Shown here piece after piece: positions 1 to 7,101 of a stretch of 64,000 nucleotides of DNA. Each line of letters starts with the position of its first letter. The stretch's first letter is position 1. A program made the position numbers and the translations under genes. Below the pieces are notes generated by a model, which was not told the DNA's origin, made no database searches, and saw only the letters and a program-made list of their open reading frames with translations. Source of the DNA: Stenotrophomonas_A sp035629025 (lineage in GTDB: Bacteria; Pseudomonadota; Gammaproteobacteria; Xanthomonadales; Xanthomonadaceae); NCBI GenBank assembly GCA_035629025.1, contig DASPIU010000029.1, positions 8,922 to 72,921 on the forward strand, read 5' to 3'.

Positions 1-900
1 GGTGCCGGCCTGACCGGCGAAGCCCTGGCGGTGCCGCGCGGCGCTGCCGGCGCCGCCACCGCCAAGGCGCCGCCGACGCCGCTGCTGTGGAAGGTGAGCG
101 GCCGCGACGGCGCGACCCTGTACCTGCTCGGCTCGTTCCACCTGCTGCGCCCGGACGATTACCCGCTCGCGCCGGAAGTGGACGCCGCCTTCGCCCACGC
201 CACCCGCGTGCTGTTTGAACTGCCGGCCGAACAGGTGCAGTCCCCGGCCCTGGCCGCGCAGATGCTGCAAGCGGCCACCCGCACCGATGGCCGCAGCCTG
301 CGCGATGACCTGACCCCGGCACGCTGGGCCGCGCTGCAGACCTATGCTGCGCAACATGGTCTGGCCCTCGACGCGCTCTCCGGCTACGACCCCTGGTTCG
401 TAGCCCTGACCGTGAGCCTGTCGGAGATGGCCGCCCAGGGCCTGGACCCCTCGCTCGGCCTGGACCAGCACTTCATGCGCGCCGCGCAGCAGGCCAACAA
501 GCCCACCGGCGGCCTTGAAACCGCCACCGAGCAGATCGCCTTGCTCGACGGCATGTCCGCCGACGAACAACAGCAGATGCTCGCCGAAGCCCTGGACGAT
601 GCCCGCGACGGCAACCAGCAGACCCGCGCCCTCCACGACGCCTGGCGCCGCGGAGACGCCACGCGTCTGTGGTCGGAAATGGGCCTGGACATGAAGCGCG
701 AATACCCCGCGCTCTACCGGAACATCAACGTCGAACGCAACGACCGCTGGCTGCCCAAGCTCGAACAGCGCCTGCAGGCCGGGCAGGGCACCACCCTGGT
801 CATCGTCGGCAGCCTGCACCTGCTGGGCCCCGACGGCGTAGTGGAGAAACTCCGCGCTCGCGGCTACCAGGTAGACCGCATCTGCGAGACCTGCAAGTAA
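1..900 (+). CDS. TraB/GumN family protein (5' end outside window)
   Basis: The frame is open from base 1, so the true start and any signal peptide probably lie upstream; the first possible start inside the window is GTG at 31. The protein has the two hallmark GxxH-type motifs of the TraB/PrgY/GumN family: GSFHLL near the start (about residue 31 from the GTG) and GSLHLLGPDGV about 30 residues before the end. The spacing of about 230 residues between them fits the family, whose members are proposed metalloproteases or haem/pheromone-related envelope proteins. The tail ends in a Cys pair (CETCK). In Xanthomonas a relative (GumN) lies next to the xanthan cluster, but no gum genes are seen here. 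Family assignment is firm; molecular function is not known. Confidence 0.85.
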   Translation, partial: GAGLTGEALAVPRGAAGAATAKAPPTPLLWKVSGRDGATLYLLGSFHLLRPDDYPLAPEVDAAFAHATRVLFELPAEQVQSPALAAQMLQAATRTDGRSLRDDLTPARWAALQTYAAQHGLALDALSGYDPWFVALTVSLSEMAAQGLDPSLGLDQHFMRAAQQANKPTGGLETATEQIALLDGMSADEQQQMLAEALDDARDGNQQTRALHDAWRRGDATRLWSEMGLDMKREYPALYRNINVERNDRWLPKLEQRLQAGQGTTLVIVGSLHLLGPDGVVEKLRARGYQVDRICETCK

Positions 901-969
901 CCAACAGCTCCAAGCCGGCTGACGCGAACGTAGACCCGCTTTCCCATCCGCCCAGCGCCGACCCATCGG

Positions 970-1075
970 GCATTCGGGCGCAGGCCCTGCCAGGACCGTA
1001 GGCAACATGGATGTTGCCTACGAGCCCCCATGGATGGGTTTACGGCGTGTCCTGGCAGGGCCTGCGCCCGGATGC
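970..1075. repeat. Multi-hairpin repeat, family B, copy 1
   Basis: A 106-bp element. The 26-bp outer arms (970-995 and 1050-1075) are inverted repeats with one mismatch and contain GCAGGCCCTGCCAGGA and its complement. Between them lie a perfect hairpin with 11-bp arms GTAGGCAACAT and ATGTTGCCTAC around GG, and a smaller hairpin CCCAT-GG-ATGGG. The whole can fold as a cloverleaf-like junction. It lies between a TraB gene and the 3' end of phaR. Copies 2 (45690-45795, opposite orientation) and 3 (53198-53300) keep the same architecture. No protein-coding role is apparent; short open frames across it are by-products of its composition. Confidence 0.85.
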
Positions 1076-1132
1076 CACGCGCGAATCAACGACAGCCGAC
1101 AAACAGCTGTTTCCCAAAGCAACACAGCGCCA

Positions 1133-1678
1133 TCAGCGCCGAGTCTTGCCCCCAGCCGCCGCAGCAGGCCCCGGCGGCGGACCACCCGCGCCAGTTCCCG
1201 TCCCGGTGCCAGTCCCCGTCCCCGTCCCGGGCCCACGACCAAATCCGGCGCCGAAATTGCGCTGGAACTCCTGCCACAACTCCAGATTGCGCTCCGTCAG
1301 CTGATTCATCATCGCCCACGGCGTCTGCCCCAGCAGATTGCCCATCTGCTGCCGGAATTGCTGCTGCTGCTCCAGGAATACCTGCATGCTGCGTTCAAGG
1401 TAATTGCCCATGAACCCCTGCAGCGAATCCCCGTAGAAACGGATGATCTGGCTCAGCAACTGCGTCGACAGCATCGGCTCTCCGTCCGATTCCTGGTCGG
1501 CGATGATCTGCAGCAGTACCGAGCGAGTCAGGTCCTCACCGCTCTTGGCGTCGCGCACCTCGAAGTCTTCCCCGTCGATGATGAGCTGGCGCACATCCTC
1601 GATGGTGATGTAACTGGAGATCTCCGTGTCGTACAGCCGGCGGTTCGGGTACTTCTTGATGATGCGAAGTGCAGCCAT
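1133..1678 (-). CDS. phaR: Polyhydroxyalkanoate synthesis repressor PhaR
   Basis: About 181 residues. The N-terminus (ALRIIKKYPNRRLYDTE) is the diagnostic PHB/PHA accumulation regulator DNA-binding domain, followed by the PHB_acc region (roughly residues 65-140) rich in Gln and aromatic residues. PhaR proteins bind PHA granules and repress phasin and their own genes. I start at ATG 1678; a GTG at 1690 would add four residues and neither has a clear ribosome site. The C-terminus is odd: a Gly-Thr run (GTGTGTGTGTGTG) and a Pro/Ala-rich tail made by hexanucleotide repeats. The next gene upstream on the same strand is phaB, and palindromes lie in the 183-bp gap. No PHA synthase gene is seen in the window. 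Confidence 0.93.
   Translation of the reverse strand: MAALRIIKKYPNRRLYDTEISSYITIEDVRQLIIDGEDFEVRDAKSGEDLTRSVLLQIIADQESDGEPMLSTQLLSQIIRFYGDSLQGFMGNYLERSMQVFLEQQQQFRQQMGNLLGQTPWAMMNQLTERNLELWQEFQRNFGAGFGRGPGTGTGTGTGTGTGAGGPPPGPAAAAGGKTRR
1191..1232. repeat. Hexanucleotide repeat inside phaR
   Basis: Imperfect CCCGTC/CCAGTC-type hexamers run through the 3' end of phaR and encode its alternating Gly-Thr stretch. Gains or losses of whole hexamers would keep the frame, so length variation between strains is possible. Confidence 0.7.
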
Positions 1679-1777
1679 GAAAGCAGTCACTCGGTACGGT
1701 TTGTGCGCAGGATGGCGCAGTGCAGCAGCGCTTGCAACCGCCGAAAGTCAGGGGTGGCGCGCCTCAGCCCCGGAAAA

Positions 1778-1791
1778 ATGTTGCGCAACAT
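1778..1791. promoter_or_regulatory. 14-bp palindrome upstream of phaR, candidate operator
   Basis: ATGTTGCGCAACAT is a perfect palindrome about 100 bp upstream of the phaR start. A related half-like sequence, TTTGCGCGA, follows 5 bp on. PhaR proteins elsewhere bind TGC/GCA-rich inverted repeats and repress their own genes, so this is a candidate autoregulatory site. That link is inferred. Confidence 0.4.
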
Positions 1792-1809
1792 GCGTTTGCG
1801 CGACTTTCC

Positions 1810-1834
1810 ATGCTGCATCTGAACCGTGCAGCAT
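1810..1834. promoter_or_regulatory. Inverted repeat between phaR and phaB
   Basis: ATGCTGCA and TGCAGCAT are perfect 8-bp arms around a 9-nt loop, just beyond the 3' end of phaB. It could be a stem-loop terminator for phaB (no U-tract is visible) or a second TGC-rich operator for the downstream phaR. Confidence 0.4.
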
Positions 1835-1861
1835 CCAGCGCCGCGCAAGCGCGCCGCGCAC

Positions 1862-2602
1862 TCACCAGCCCATGTGGTGGCCGCCGTTGATGTCCAGGTT
1901 CGAGCCGGTGATCCACGACGCCTCCTCGGCCACCAGGAACGCCACTGCGTAAGCGATTTCCTCCGGCTTGCCGAGCCGCCCGGTGGGGATGTCGGCCACG
2001 ATCTTGGCCCGCACCTCTTCCGGCACCGCCATCACCATGTCCGTGGCCACGTAGCCGGGCGACACCGTATTGACCGTGATCCCGTAGGCCGCGTTCTCGC
2101 GCGCCAGCGAAATGGTGAAACCGTGCATGCCCGCCTTGGCCGCCGCGTAGTTCGCCTGCCCGTACTGGCCCTTCAGCCCGTTGATCGAACTGACCTGGAT
2201 CACCCGGCCCCAGCCGCGCTTGCGCATGCCCTCGATCACCGGGCGGGTGACGTTGAACACCGAGTTGAGGTTGGTGTTGATCACCTCGTGCCACTGCTCG
2301 GCGCTCATGCGGTGGAAGGTGGTGTCGCGGGTGATGCCGGCATTGTTGACCAGGATTTCCACCGGCCCGAGCGCGGCTTCCACCGCCTCGATCAGCGCAC
2401 GCGCATGCTCGGGCGAGGCGACATCGCCGGGAAACAGCGCCATCTCGTAGCCATCGTCCTGCATGCGTCGCTGCCAGGCGCGGGCCTTTTCCTCATTGCG
2501 GTAGTTGGTGGCCACCCGATGGCCCTGGTCGGCCAGACGCTTGCAGATGGCGGTGCCGATGCCGCCGGTGCCGCCGGTGACCAGTGCGACGCGGGATGTC
2601 AT
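1862..2602 (-). CDS. phaB: Acetoacetyl-CoA reductase (PhaB-type short-chain dehydrogenase)
   Basis: 246 residues. It carries all classical SDR motifs: TGGTGGIG at residues 9-16 for the cofactor, NNAG at 86-89, and the catalytic S139, Y152, K156 set. PhaB reduces acetoacetyl-CoA to (R)-3-hydroxybutyryl-CoA with NADPH. The close match to PhaB/FabG-like reductases, with LFPGDVASPEHA and NINGGHHMGW at the end, and the neighbouring phaR support PhaB over FabG. ATG 2602 has a GGAG six bases upstream; an earlier in-frame start at 2629 lacks one. A TAGAAT -10 box sits about 30 bp upstream. Confidence 0.9.
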   Translation of the reverse strand: MTSRVALVTGGTGGIGTAICKRLADQGHRVATNYRNEEKARAWQRRMQDDGYEMALFPGDVASPEHARALIEAVEAALGPVEILVNNAGITRDTTFHRMSAEQWHEVINTNLNSVFNVTRPVIEGMRKRGWGRVIQVSSINGLKGQYGQANYAAAKAGMHGFTISLARENAAYGITVNTVSPGYVATDMVMAVPEEVRAKIVADIPTGRLGKPEEIAYAVAFLVAEEASWITGSNLDINGGHHMGW

Positions 2603-2632
2603 GGGTGCTCCGAAAGACGCGGGGATCAATGG

Positions 2633-2638
2633 ATTCTA
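2633..2638 (-). promoter_or_regulatory. -10 box of phaB
   Basis: TAGAAT on the minus strand about 30 bases before the phaB ATG. No good -35 is visible at the usual distance. The same TANAAT box precedes several genes in this window. Confidence 0.5.
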
Positions 2639-2668
2639 GACGAGCACGCGGGCGCGCTGCGCGGGTGC

Positions 2669-3544
2669 TCAGCCCGGCAGCGGCTGCAACTGGCGTGGCA
2701 GGCGCTCGGCGCGGAACGCGGCCACGGCCGCGGCGAGCAGCGCATCGACCGACCCGGCCGTGGCCAGGGCCTGTGGCGCCTGGCCAAGATCGCGCCAGGC
2801 GCAGCGCAAGGCCGGCAGCGGGTCGGCATCGTCCAGCGGGCGCGCGGCTTCGGACTTGGACAGCTTGCGCCGCTGCGCATCGGTGATCAGGGGCAGGTGC
2901 AGATAGCGTGGCGTTGGCAGGTCCAGGGCGCGCTGCAGCAGGATCTGCCGTGGTGTGGAATCGAGCAGGTCGGCGCCGCGCACCACGTCGGTCATGCCTT
3001 GCTCGGCGTCGTCCACCACCACGGCGAGCTGGTAGGCCCAGTAGCCGTCGGCGCGCTTGAGGACGAAATCGCCGACTTCGGCATGCACGTCCTGGGTGAT
3101 CCGGCCCTGCAGGCCATCGTCGAAGCTGACCAGGGCGGTCGGTTCGACGCGCAGGCGGTAGGCAACAGGGCGGTCGCCCGGGGGATGCAGGCACTGGTGA
3201 TGGATGCCGCCGCTGGCCGCCAGTTCGCTGCGGCTGCAAGCACAGGCAAAGGCGCGGCCCTGGTCGAGCAGGCGGGCGAGGGCGTCGGCGTACAGCGGGT
3301 AGCGCTGGCTCTGGCGGACGATGGGCTCGTCGGCGACCAGCCCGAATGCCTCCAGCGTGCGCAGTTGCGCGGCGGCCGCGCCGGCTACCTCGCGCGGCGG
3401 GTCGATGTCCTCGATGCGCACGCACCATTGCCCGCCGTGGCTGCGCGCCAGCAACCAGCTGCCGAAGGCGGCGTAGAGGGAGCCGTAGTGCAGCGGGCCG
3501 GTCGGCGAGGGGGCGAAGCGGCCGCGGTAGGGAAGGGGGGACAT
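2669..3544 (-). CDS. gluQ: Glutamyl-Q tRNA(Asp) synthetase
   Basis: 291 residues, the usual length of GluQ-RS. It is a truncated GluRS-like class I synthetase that attaches glutamate to queuosine at the wobble base of tRNA-Asp. Visible motifs are GRFAPSPTGPLHYGSL (HIGH-type signature, residues 7-22), the zinc site beginning ACACSRSE with a later Cys (HHQC), and KLSKSE near residue 235 (KMSKS-type loop). The anticodon-binding domain of true GluRS is absent, as expected. Start ATG 3544. It is divergent from htpX with a 99-bp intergenic region. The common neighbour dksA is not here. Confidence 0.93.
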   Translation of the reverse strand: MSPLPYRGRFAPSPTGPLHYGSLYAAFGSWLLARSHGGQWCVRIEDIDPPREVAGAAAAQLRTLEAFGLVADEPIVRQSQRYPLYADALARLLDQGRAFACACSRSELAASGGIHHQCLHPPGDRPVAYRLRVEPTALVSFDDGLQGRITQDVHAEVGDFVLKRADGYWAYQLAVVVDDAEQGMTDVVRGADLLDSTPRQILLQRALDLPTPRYLHLPLITDAQRRKLSKSEAARPLDDADPLPALRCAWRDLGQAPQALATAGSVDALLAAAVAAFRAERLPRQLQPLPG

Positions 3545-3572
3545 GAAGGCTGAATCGTCTTTCAGGTTGTTG

Positions 3573-3599
3573 CTTGATTTCAAGCGGGCTGCCCCGCAG
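3573..3599 (+). promoter_or_regulatory. Sigma-32-type heat-shock promoter of htpX
   Basis: CTTGATT (3573-3579), a 12-nt spacer, then CCCCGCAG (3592-3599) closely follow the sigma-32 pattern CTTGAAA-N12-14-CCCCATNT. The element lies 45-70 bp before the htpX ATG on the right strand. HtpX genes are heat-shock or envelope-stress controlled in other proteobacteria, so the site makes sense in context. Confidence 0.6.
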
Positions 3600-3643
3600 A
3601 TTGCCGGCGTCCCCTCATCAAGTCCCGCGGAGTCGGTGCTTCC

Positions 3644-4525
3644 ATGTTCAGTCGTATCGCGTTGTTCCTGTTGACCAACCTGGCGGTGCTGTTCCTCGCC
3701 GGGATCGTGATGTCGCTGCTGGGCGTCAATCCGGCCAACATGAGCGGGCTGCTGGTGATGGCCGCGATCTTCGGCTTCGGCGGCTCGCTGATTTCGCTGT
3801 TGATGTCCAAGTTCATGGCCAAGCGCACGACCGGCGCGCAGGTAATCACCGAGCCGCGCACGCCGAGCGAGCGCTGGCTGCTGGAGACGGTGCGCCGGCA
3901 GGCGCAGGCGGCGGGGATCGGGATGCCGGAAGTGGCGATCTACGATGGCCCGGAGATCAACGCCTTTGCCACGGGCGCGAACCGCAACAACGCGCTGGTG
4001 GCGGTCTCCACGGGCCTGTTGCAGAACATGAGCCAGGACGAGGCCGAGGCCGTGCTGGGGCACGAAGTGAGTCATGTGGCCAACGGCGACATGGTGACGA
4101 TGGCGCTGTTGCAGGGTGTGCTCAATACCTTTGTCATCGTGCTGGCGCGCATGGTTGGCGGGGTGATCGACACCTACCTGTCGGGCAACCGCGAGGATGG
4201 TCGCCGCGGGCTGGCGTATTTTGCGATCGTGATGGTGCTGGAACTGGTGTTTGGCCTGTTTGCGACGATGATCGCGATGTGGTTCTCGCGCCGGCGCGAG
4301 TTCCGTGCGGACGCGGGCGGTGCGCAGCTGGCCGGGCGGCAGAAGATGATTTCGGCGTTGGAGCGTTTGTCGTTGAACCACGGCCAGAGCACGTTGCCGG
4401 CGCAGGTGCAGGCGTTCGGGATTTCCGGTGGCATCGGCCAGGGTTTGCGCCGATTGTTCCTGAGCCACCCGCCGCTGACCGAGCGCATCGCGGCGCTGCG
4501 GGCTGCGAATGCCACGGTGATGTGA
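3644..4525 (+). CDS. htpX: Inner-membrane zinc protease HtpX
   Basis: 293 residues, full length for M48B HtpX. Two N-terminal membrane segments (about 5-27 and 34-55) are followed by the zinc motif HEVSH (H140, E141, H144), then two more hydrophobic stretches around 150-210 and the downstream zinc-ligand region EFRADAGGAQLAG. HtpX degrades misfolded membrane proteins on the cytoplasmic side and overlaps in role with FtsH. A sigma-32-like promoter precedes it and a strong terminator follows, so it is probably a single-gene transcript. Confidence 0.97.
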   Translation: MFSRIALFLLTNLAVLFLAGIVMSLLGVNPANMSGLLVMAAIFGFGGSLISLLMSKFMAKRTTGAQVITEPRTPSERWLLETVRRQAQAAGIGMPEVAIYDGPEINAFATGANRNNALVAVSTGLLQNMSQDEAEAVLGHEVSHVANGDMVTMALLQGVLNTFVIVLARMVGGVIDTYLSGNREDGRRGLAYFAIVMVLELVFGLFATMIAMWFSRRREFRADAGGAQLAGRQKMISALERLSLNHGQSTLPAQVQAFGISGGIGQGLRRLFLSHPPLTERIAALRAANATVM

Positions 4526-4546
4526 TTCGGTTTATGCGACGAAAAG

Positions 4547-4574
4547 GCCCACCTGACGGTGGGCTTTTTCTTTT
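4547..4574 (+). terminator. Rho-independent terminator of htpX
   Basis: Perfect 7-bp stem GCCCACC/GGTGGGC with loop TGAC followed by TTTTTCTTTT, 22 bp after the htpX stop. Confidence 0.9.
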
Positions 4575-4592
4575 GCACCCGCAGGAGCGCCC

Positions 4593-4669
4593 TGTAGGAG
4601 CGGCTTCAGCCGCGACCGCCATCCGTCACATCGCGGCTCCGCTTGTCGGGGCTGAAGCCCCTCCCACAA
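4593..4669. repeat. REP-like unit, family A, copy 1
   Basis: Two palindromic arms: GTAGGAGCGGCTTCAGCCGC on the left and GGGGCTGAAGCCCCTCC on the right, separated by about 30 bp of variable sequence. The unit lies in the convergent gap between htpX and fimX. Seven such units or half-units occur in the window. Confidence 0.9.
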
Positions 4670-4706
4670 CGGCCCCAGCGGCGTTCCAAATGCCTGATGG
4701 GTGCAC

Positions 4707-4783
4707 TGTGGGAGCGGCTTCAGCCGCGACTGCCATCTGTCAGCTCGCGACTCCGCTCGCCGGGGCTGAAGCCCCTCCCACAA
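4707..4783. repeat. REP-like unit, family A, copy 2
   Basis: Same structure and orientation as copy 1, 37 bp further on, with GTGGGAGCGGCTTCAGCC on the left and GCTGAAGCCCCTCCCACAA on the right. The two form a direct tandem pair between htpX and fimX; nothing else is seen in this 286-bp gap except the htpX terminator. Confidence 0.9.
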
Positions 4784-4811
4784 CGCCCCAGTGGCGACTC
4801 GCGTCGCGCGA

Positions 4812-6878
4812 TCAAAACTCGTAATTCATCGCCGGGCCCGCAAGCCCGATGAAATCGCCCTGCACGTAATCCACGCCGGCATTGAAGAACAGACTCATCG
4901 ACGCCGCGTCGCCGACAAACTCGACCAGCGTCAGAATCCCCTCCGGCTGCGCGCGCCCGGTAATTTCGCGCAGTTTCTCCTGGCTCTCCTTGCCCTGCAC
5001 CGCGTCCGCGGTGAGGCCGCGGTCGAGCTTGAGGAACGACGGCTGGAAGTGCGACAGCAACTGAAACGAATCCAGGCCCGAGCCAAACTGCTCCAGACCC
5101 AGCTTGCAGCCCAGCGCGCCGACCTCGGCCAGGAACTGCTGCGCATTGCGCAGGTGGGTGAACACCTTCGATTCCGGCGTCTGCAGCCACAGGCGCTCGC
5201 CCGGTACCCCATGCGCCGCCAGCTCCTGGCGAATCAACGCAACCGTGCGCGGGTCCGAATAGGCCGCCGGACCAATGCGCACCAGCAAGTGCGTGGCGTG
5301 GCCAGCGCGCTGGCGCTCGGCCAGCGTGCGGATCGCCTCGCGGATCACCCAGCGGTCGATGTCCGCGATCAGCGCATGTTCCTCGGCAATGCTGAGGAAG
5401 GTGGACGGCGGGATCAGCTCGCCATTGCGCTCCAGGCGCAGGAACGCCTGGTACAGCTCCAGCGGCTCGCCCATCAGGTGCAGCACCGGCTGGAAATGCA
5501 GCAGGAAGCCGTTGCCCACCAGCGCCTCGTGCAGCTGCTCGATCCAGCGCTGGATGCGTTCTTCCTCCGCGCGATCGACCTCACCCGGATCGAAGATCTG
5601 CACGCCGTTTCCGCCCAGCTCACTGGTCGCGCGCACCGATTCGGTCGCGCGCTGCAGCACCTGGCCGATGCTGGCGATCTTCTCGCCAATCTGCACGCCG
5701 CCAATGCTCACCGTCACCGTCGCCGAGCGCTCGCCCACGCTGAACACGTGCTGCGCGAACGCGGTGCGGATCTTCTCGGCCAGCTCACTGGTACGGTGAT
5801 GGTCACCGGCCAGCAGCACCGCGAAACTGTTCTCGCCGAAACGCGCCGTGCGCATGTCGGCATCGACGTGCGCGGCAAGGTGGCTGGCCAGCGCGGCAAT
5901 CAGCGTGTCTGCCGAATCCAGGCCGATGTCGGCCAGCATGCGCACATAGTGATCGGGCTCGACCAGCAGGAAGCCGGCCTGCTGGCCGCCGCGGCTGGCC
6001 TGGGCCACCGCGTCTTCCAGCGCCACCATGAAGGTCGGCCGGTTGAGCAGGCCGGTCACCGTGTCGCGCTGGCGCAGGTCTTCCACTTCGCGCGCCAGTT
6101 CCGGGTCGAACTCCTCGCGGCGGCGGAACACCACCTGCACGCAGGCCTCGCCCTCGTAGGTGGCGGTGGCGAACTCCATCGTCGCCGGGAAGGTGTCGCC
6201 TTCCAGGCTGCGCGCGTCCACCTTGTATTGCGGCGGCGGCGCCTCGCCCTTGCTCATCGCCTTGAGCAGCTGCTTGAAATCCTCCACGTGCTGGGCCGCA
6301 ATCAGGTCAAGCAGGGAGATGCCTTCGACATCCTCGAACGACTCGAAGCCGAACATCTCCAGGTAGGCCTCGTTGGCGCGGATGTGCATGCCTTCGTGGA
6401 CGTAGGCGATGGGGTCGCGCGAAGAGGCGATCAGCGCATCGCAGCGGCGCTCGGTTTCGCGCATCTGCGCCTCGATCCGGCGCAGGCCGCGGCGCGCGTG
6501 CAGGTCGGTCATCTCCGCCCGCACCACCGCCAGCAGATGCTCGGGACGCTGGCGCAAGGCAATGGCACGCACGCCATGGCCCGCGGCCTCCACCCATTCC
6601 TGCTCGTCGACCTTGTCGGTCAGCAGGATCAGCGGCACGTCCTTGCCGCTGCGGGCAATGGCCTGCTGCACGGCGGCCAGGGGCAGGTCACGCGAGCGCG
6701 AGGCCAGCACCAGGTCGATCTGCCCGTGGAGCATCGCCGCCAGGTCGTCCGTGCTCTGCGGGCGCGAGGGGCGCACCGCGATGCCGCTGTTGCGCAGCGT
6801 CGTGACGATGCCTTCGGCGCTCTCGCCGCTGTCATCGACGATCATCAGGCGGAGGGTCAGATCTTTGCCGTTCTGCAT
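4812..6878 (-). CDS. fimX: FimX-like degenerate GGDEF/EAL regulator of type IV pili
   Basis: 688 residues with order REC-like (about 8-125), PAS (about 145-250), GGDEF (about 268-425), EAL (about 440-685). Every catalytic signature is broken: the receiver lacks the phospho-acceptor Asp (DLVLAS at 55-60), GGDEF reads GENSF at 348-352, EAL reads QAF at 477-479, and the loop-6 motif reads EQFGSG at 596-601, while YVQGDF at 671-676 is kept. This is the FimX pattern known from Pseudomonas and Xanthomonas: a c-di-GMP receptor, not an enzyme, that acts at the cell pole on type IV pilus assembly. Start ATG 6878. The gene stands alone; no pil genes are adjacent. Confidence 0.85.
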   Translation of the reverse strand: MQNGKDLTLRLMIVDDSGESAEGIVTTLRNSGIAVRPSRPQSTDDLAAMLHGQIDLVLASRSRDLPLAAVQQAIARSGKDVPLILLTDKVDEQEWVEAAGHGVRAIALRQRPEHLLAVVRAEMTDLHARRGLRRIEAQMRETERRCDALIASSRDPIAYVHEGMHIRANEAYLEMFGFESFEDVEGISLLDLIAAQHVEDFKQLLKAMSKGEAPPPQYKVDARSLEGDTFPATMEFATATYEGEACVQVVFRRREEFDPELAREVEDLRQRDTVTGLLNRPTFMVALEDAVAQASRGGQQAGFLLVEPDHYVRMLADIGLDSADTLIAALASHLAAHVDADMRTARFGENSFAVLLAGDHHRTSELAEKIRTAFAQHVFSVGERSATVTVSIGGVQIGEKIASIGQVLQRATESVRATSELGGNGVQIFDPGEVDRAEEERIQRWIEQLHEALVGNGFLLHFQPVLHLMGEPLELYQAFLRLERNGELIPPSTFLSIAEEHALIADIDRWVIREAIRTLAERQRAGHATHLLVRIGPAAYSDPRTVALIRQELAAHGVPGERLWLQTPESKVFTHLRNAQQFLAEVGALGCKLGLEQFGSGLDSFQLLSHFQPSFLKLDRGLTADAVQGKESQEKLREITGRAQPEGILTLVEFVGDAASMSLFFNAGVDYVQGDFIGLAGPAMNYEF

Positions 6879-7101
6879 TCAGGTGTTCCGGGAGACAGGG
6901 TGGGGCATGGCGGGGACCACGAGGCACGGACCGCGAGCCACCACGGCGCATGCGCGCGGGCGGCACCGGGCAGCCCGGGGGAGCCGGCCGGCGTGGTCCA
7001 CGCAATCTTCCCCAAGATCCATGGCCTGCTGTTAATACACGATGCCGTGGTGTGCCGTCCATGCGTGTGCGCTGGCTGGCACAGGCCGTCACGCCCGTGG
7101 C
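6879..7101. other. Intergenic region upstream of fimX
   Basis: 223 bp between the flavoprotein gene and fimX, both on the minus strand. It should hold the fimX promoter. I see only a weak inverted repeat, ATCTT-CCCC-AAGAT, near 7010-7025 and no convincing promoter, gene or RNA. Confidence 0.4.

Noticed and set aside
1030..1413. Short open frames through the family B repeats (for example starting MDGFTACPG)
   Set aside because: They come from the repeat itself; similar peptides appear at 53272 opposite copy 3, so they reflect DNA structure, not protein.
1862..2602. FabG of fatty-acid synthesis
   Set aside because: Adjacent to phaR and with PhaB-type sequence; no fab genes nearby. FabG-like activity is still possible.
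1826..3553. Open frame of 575 codons opposite phaB and gluQ
   Set aside because: Composition-driven shadow; both opposite genes have complete catalytic motifs.
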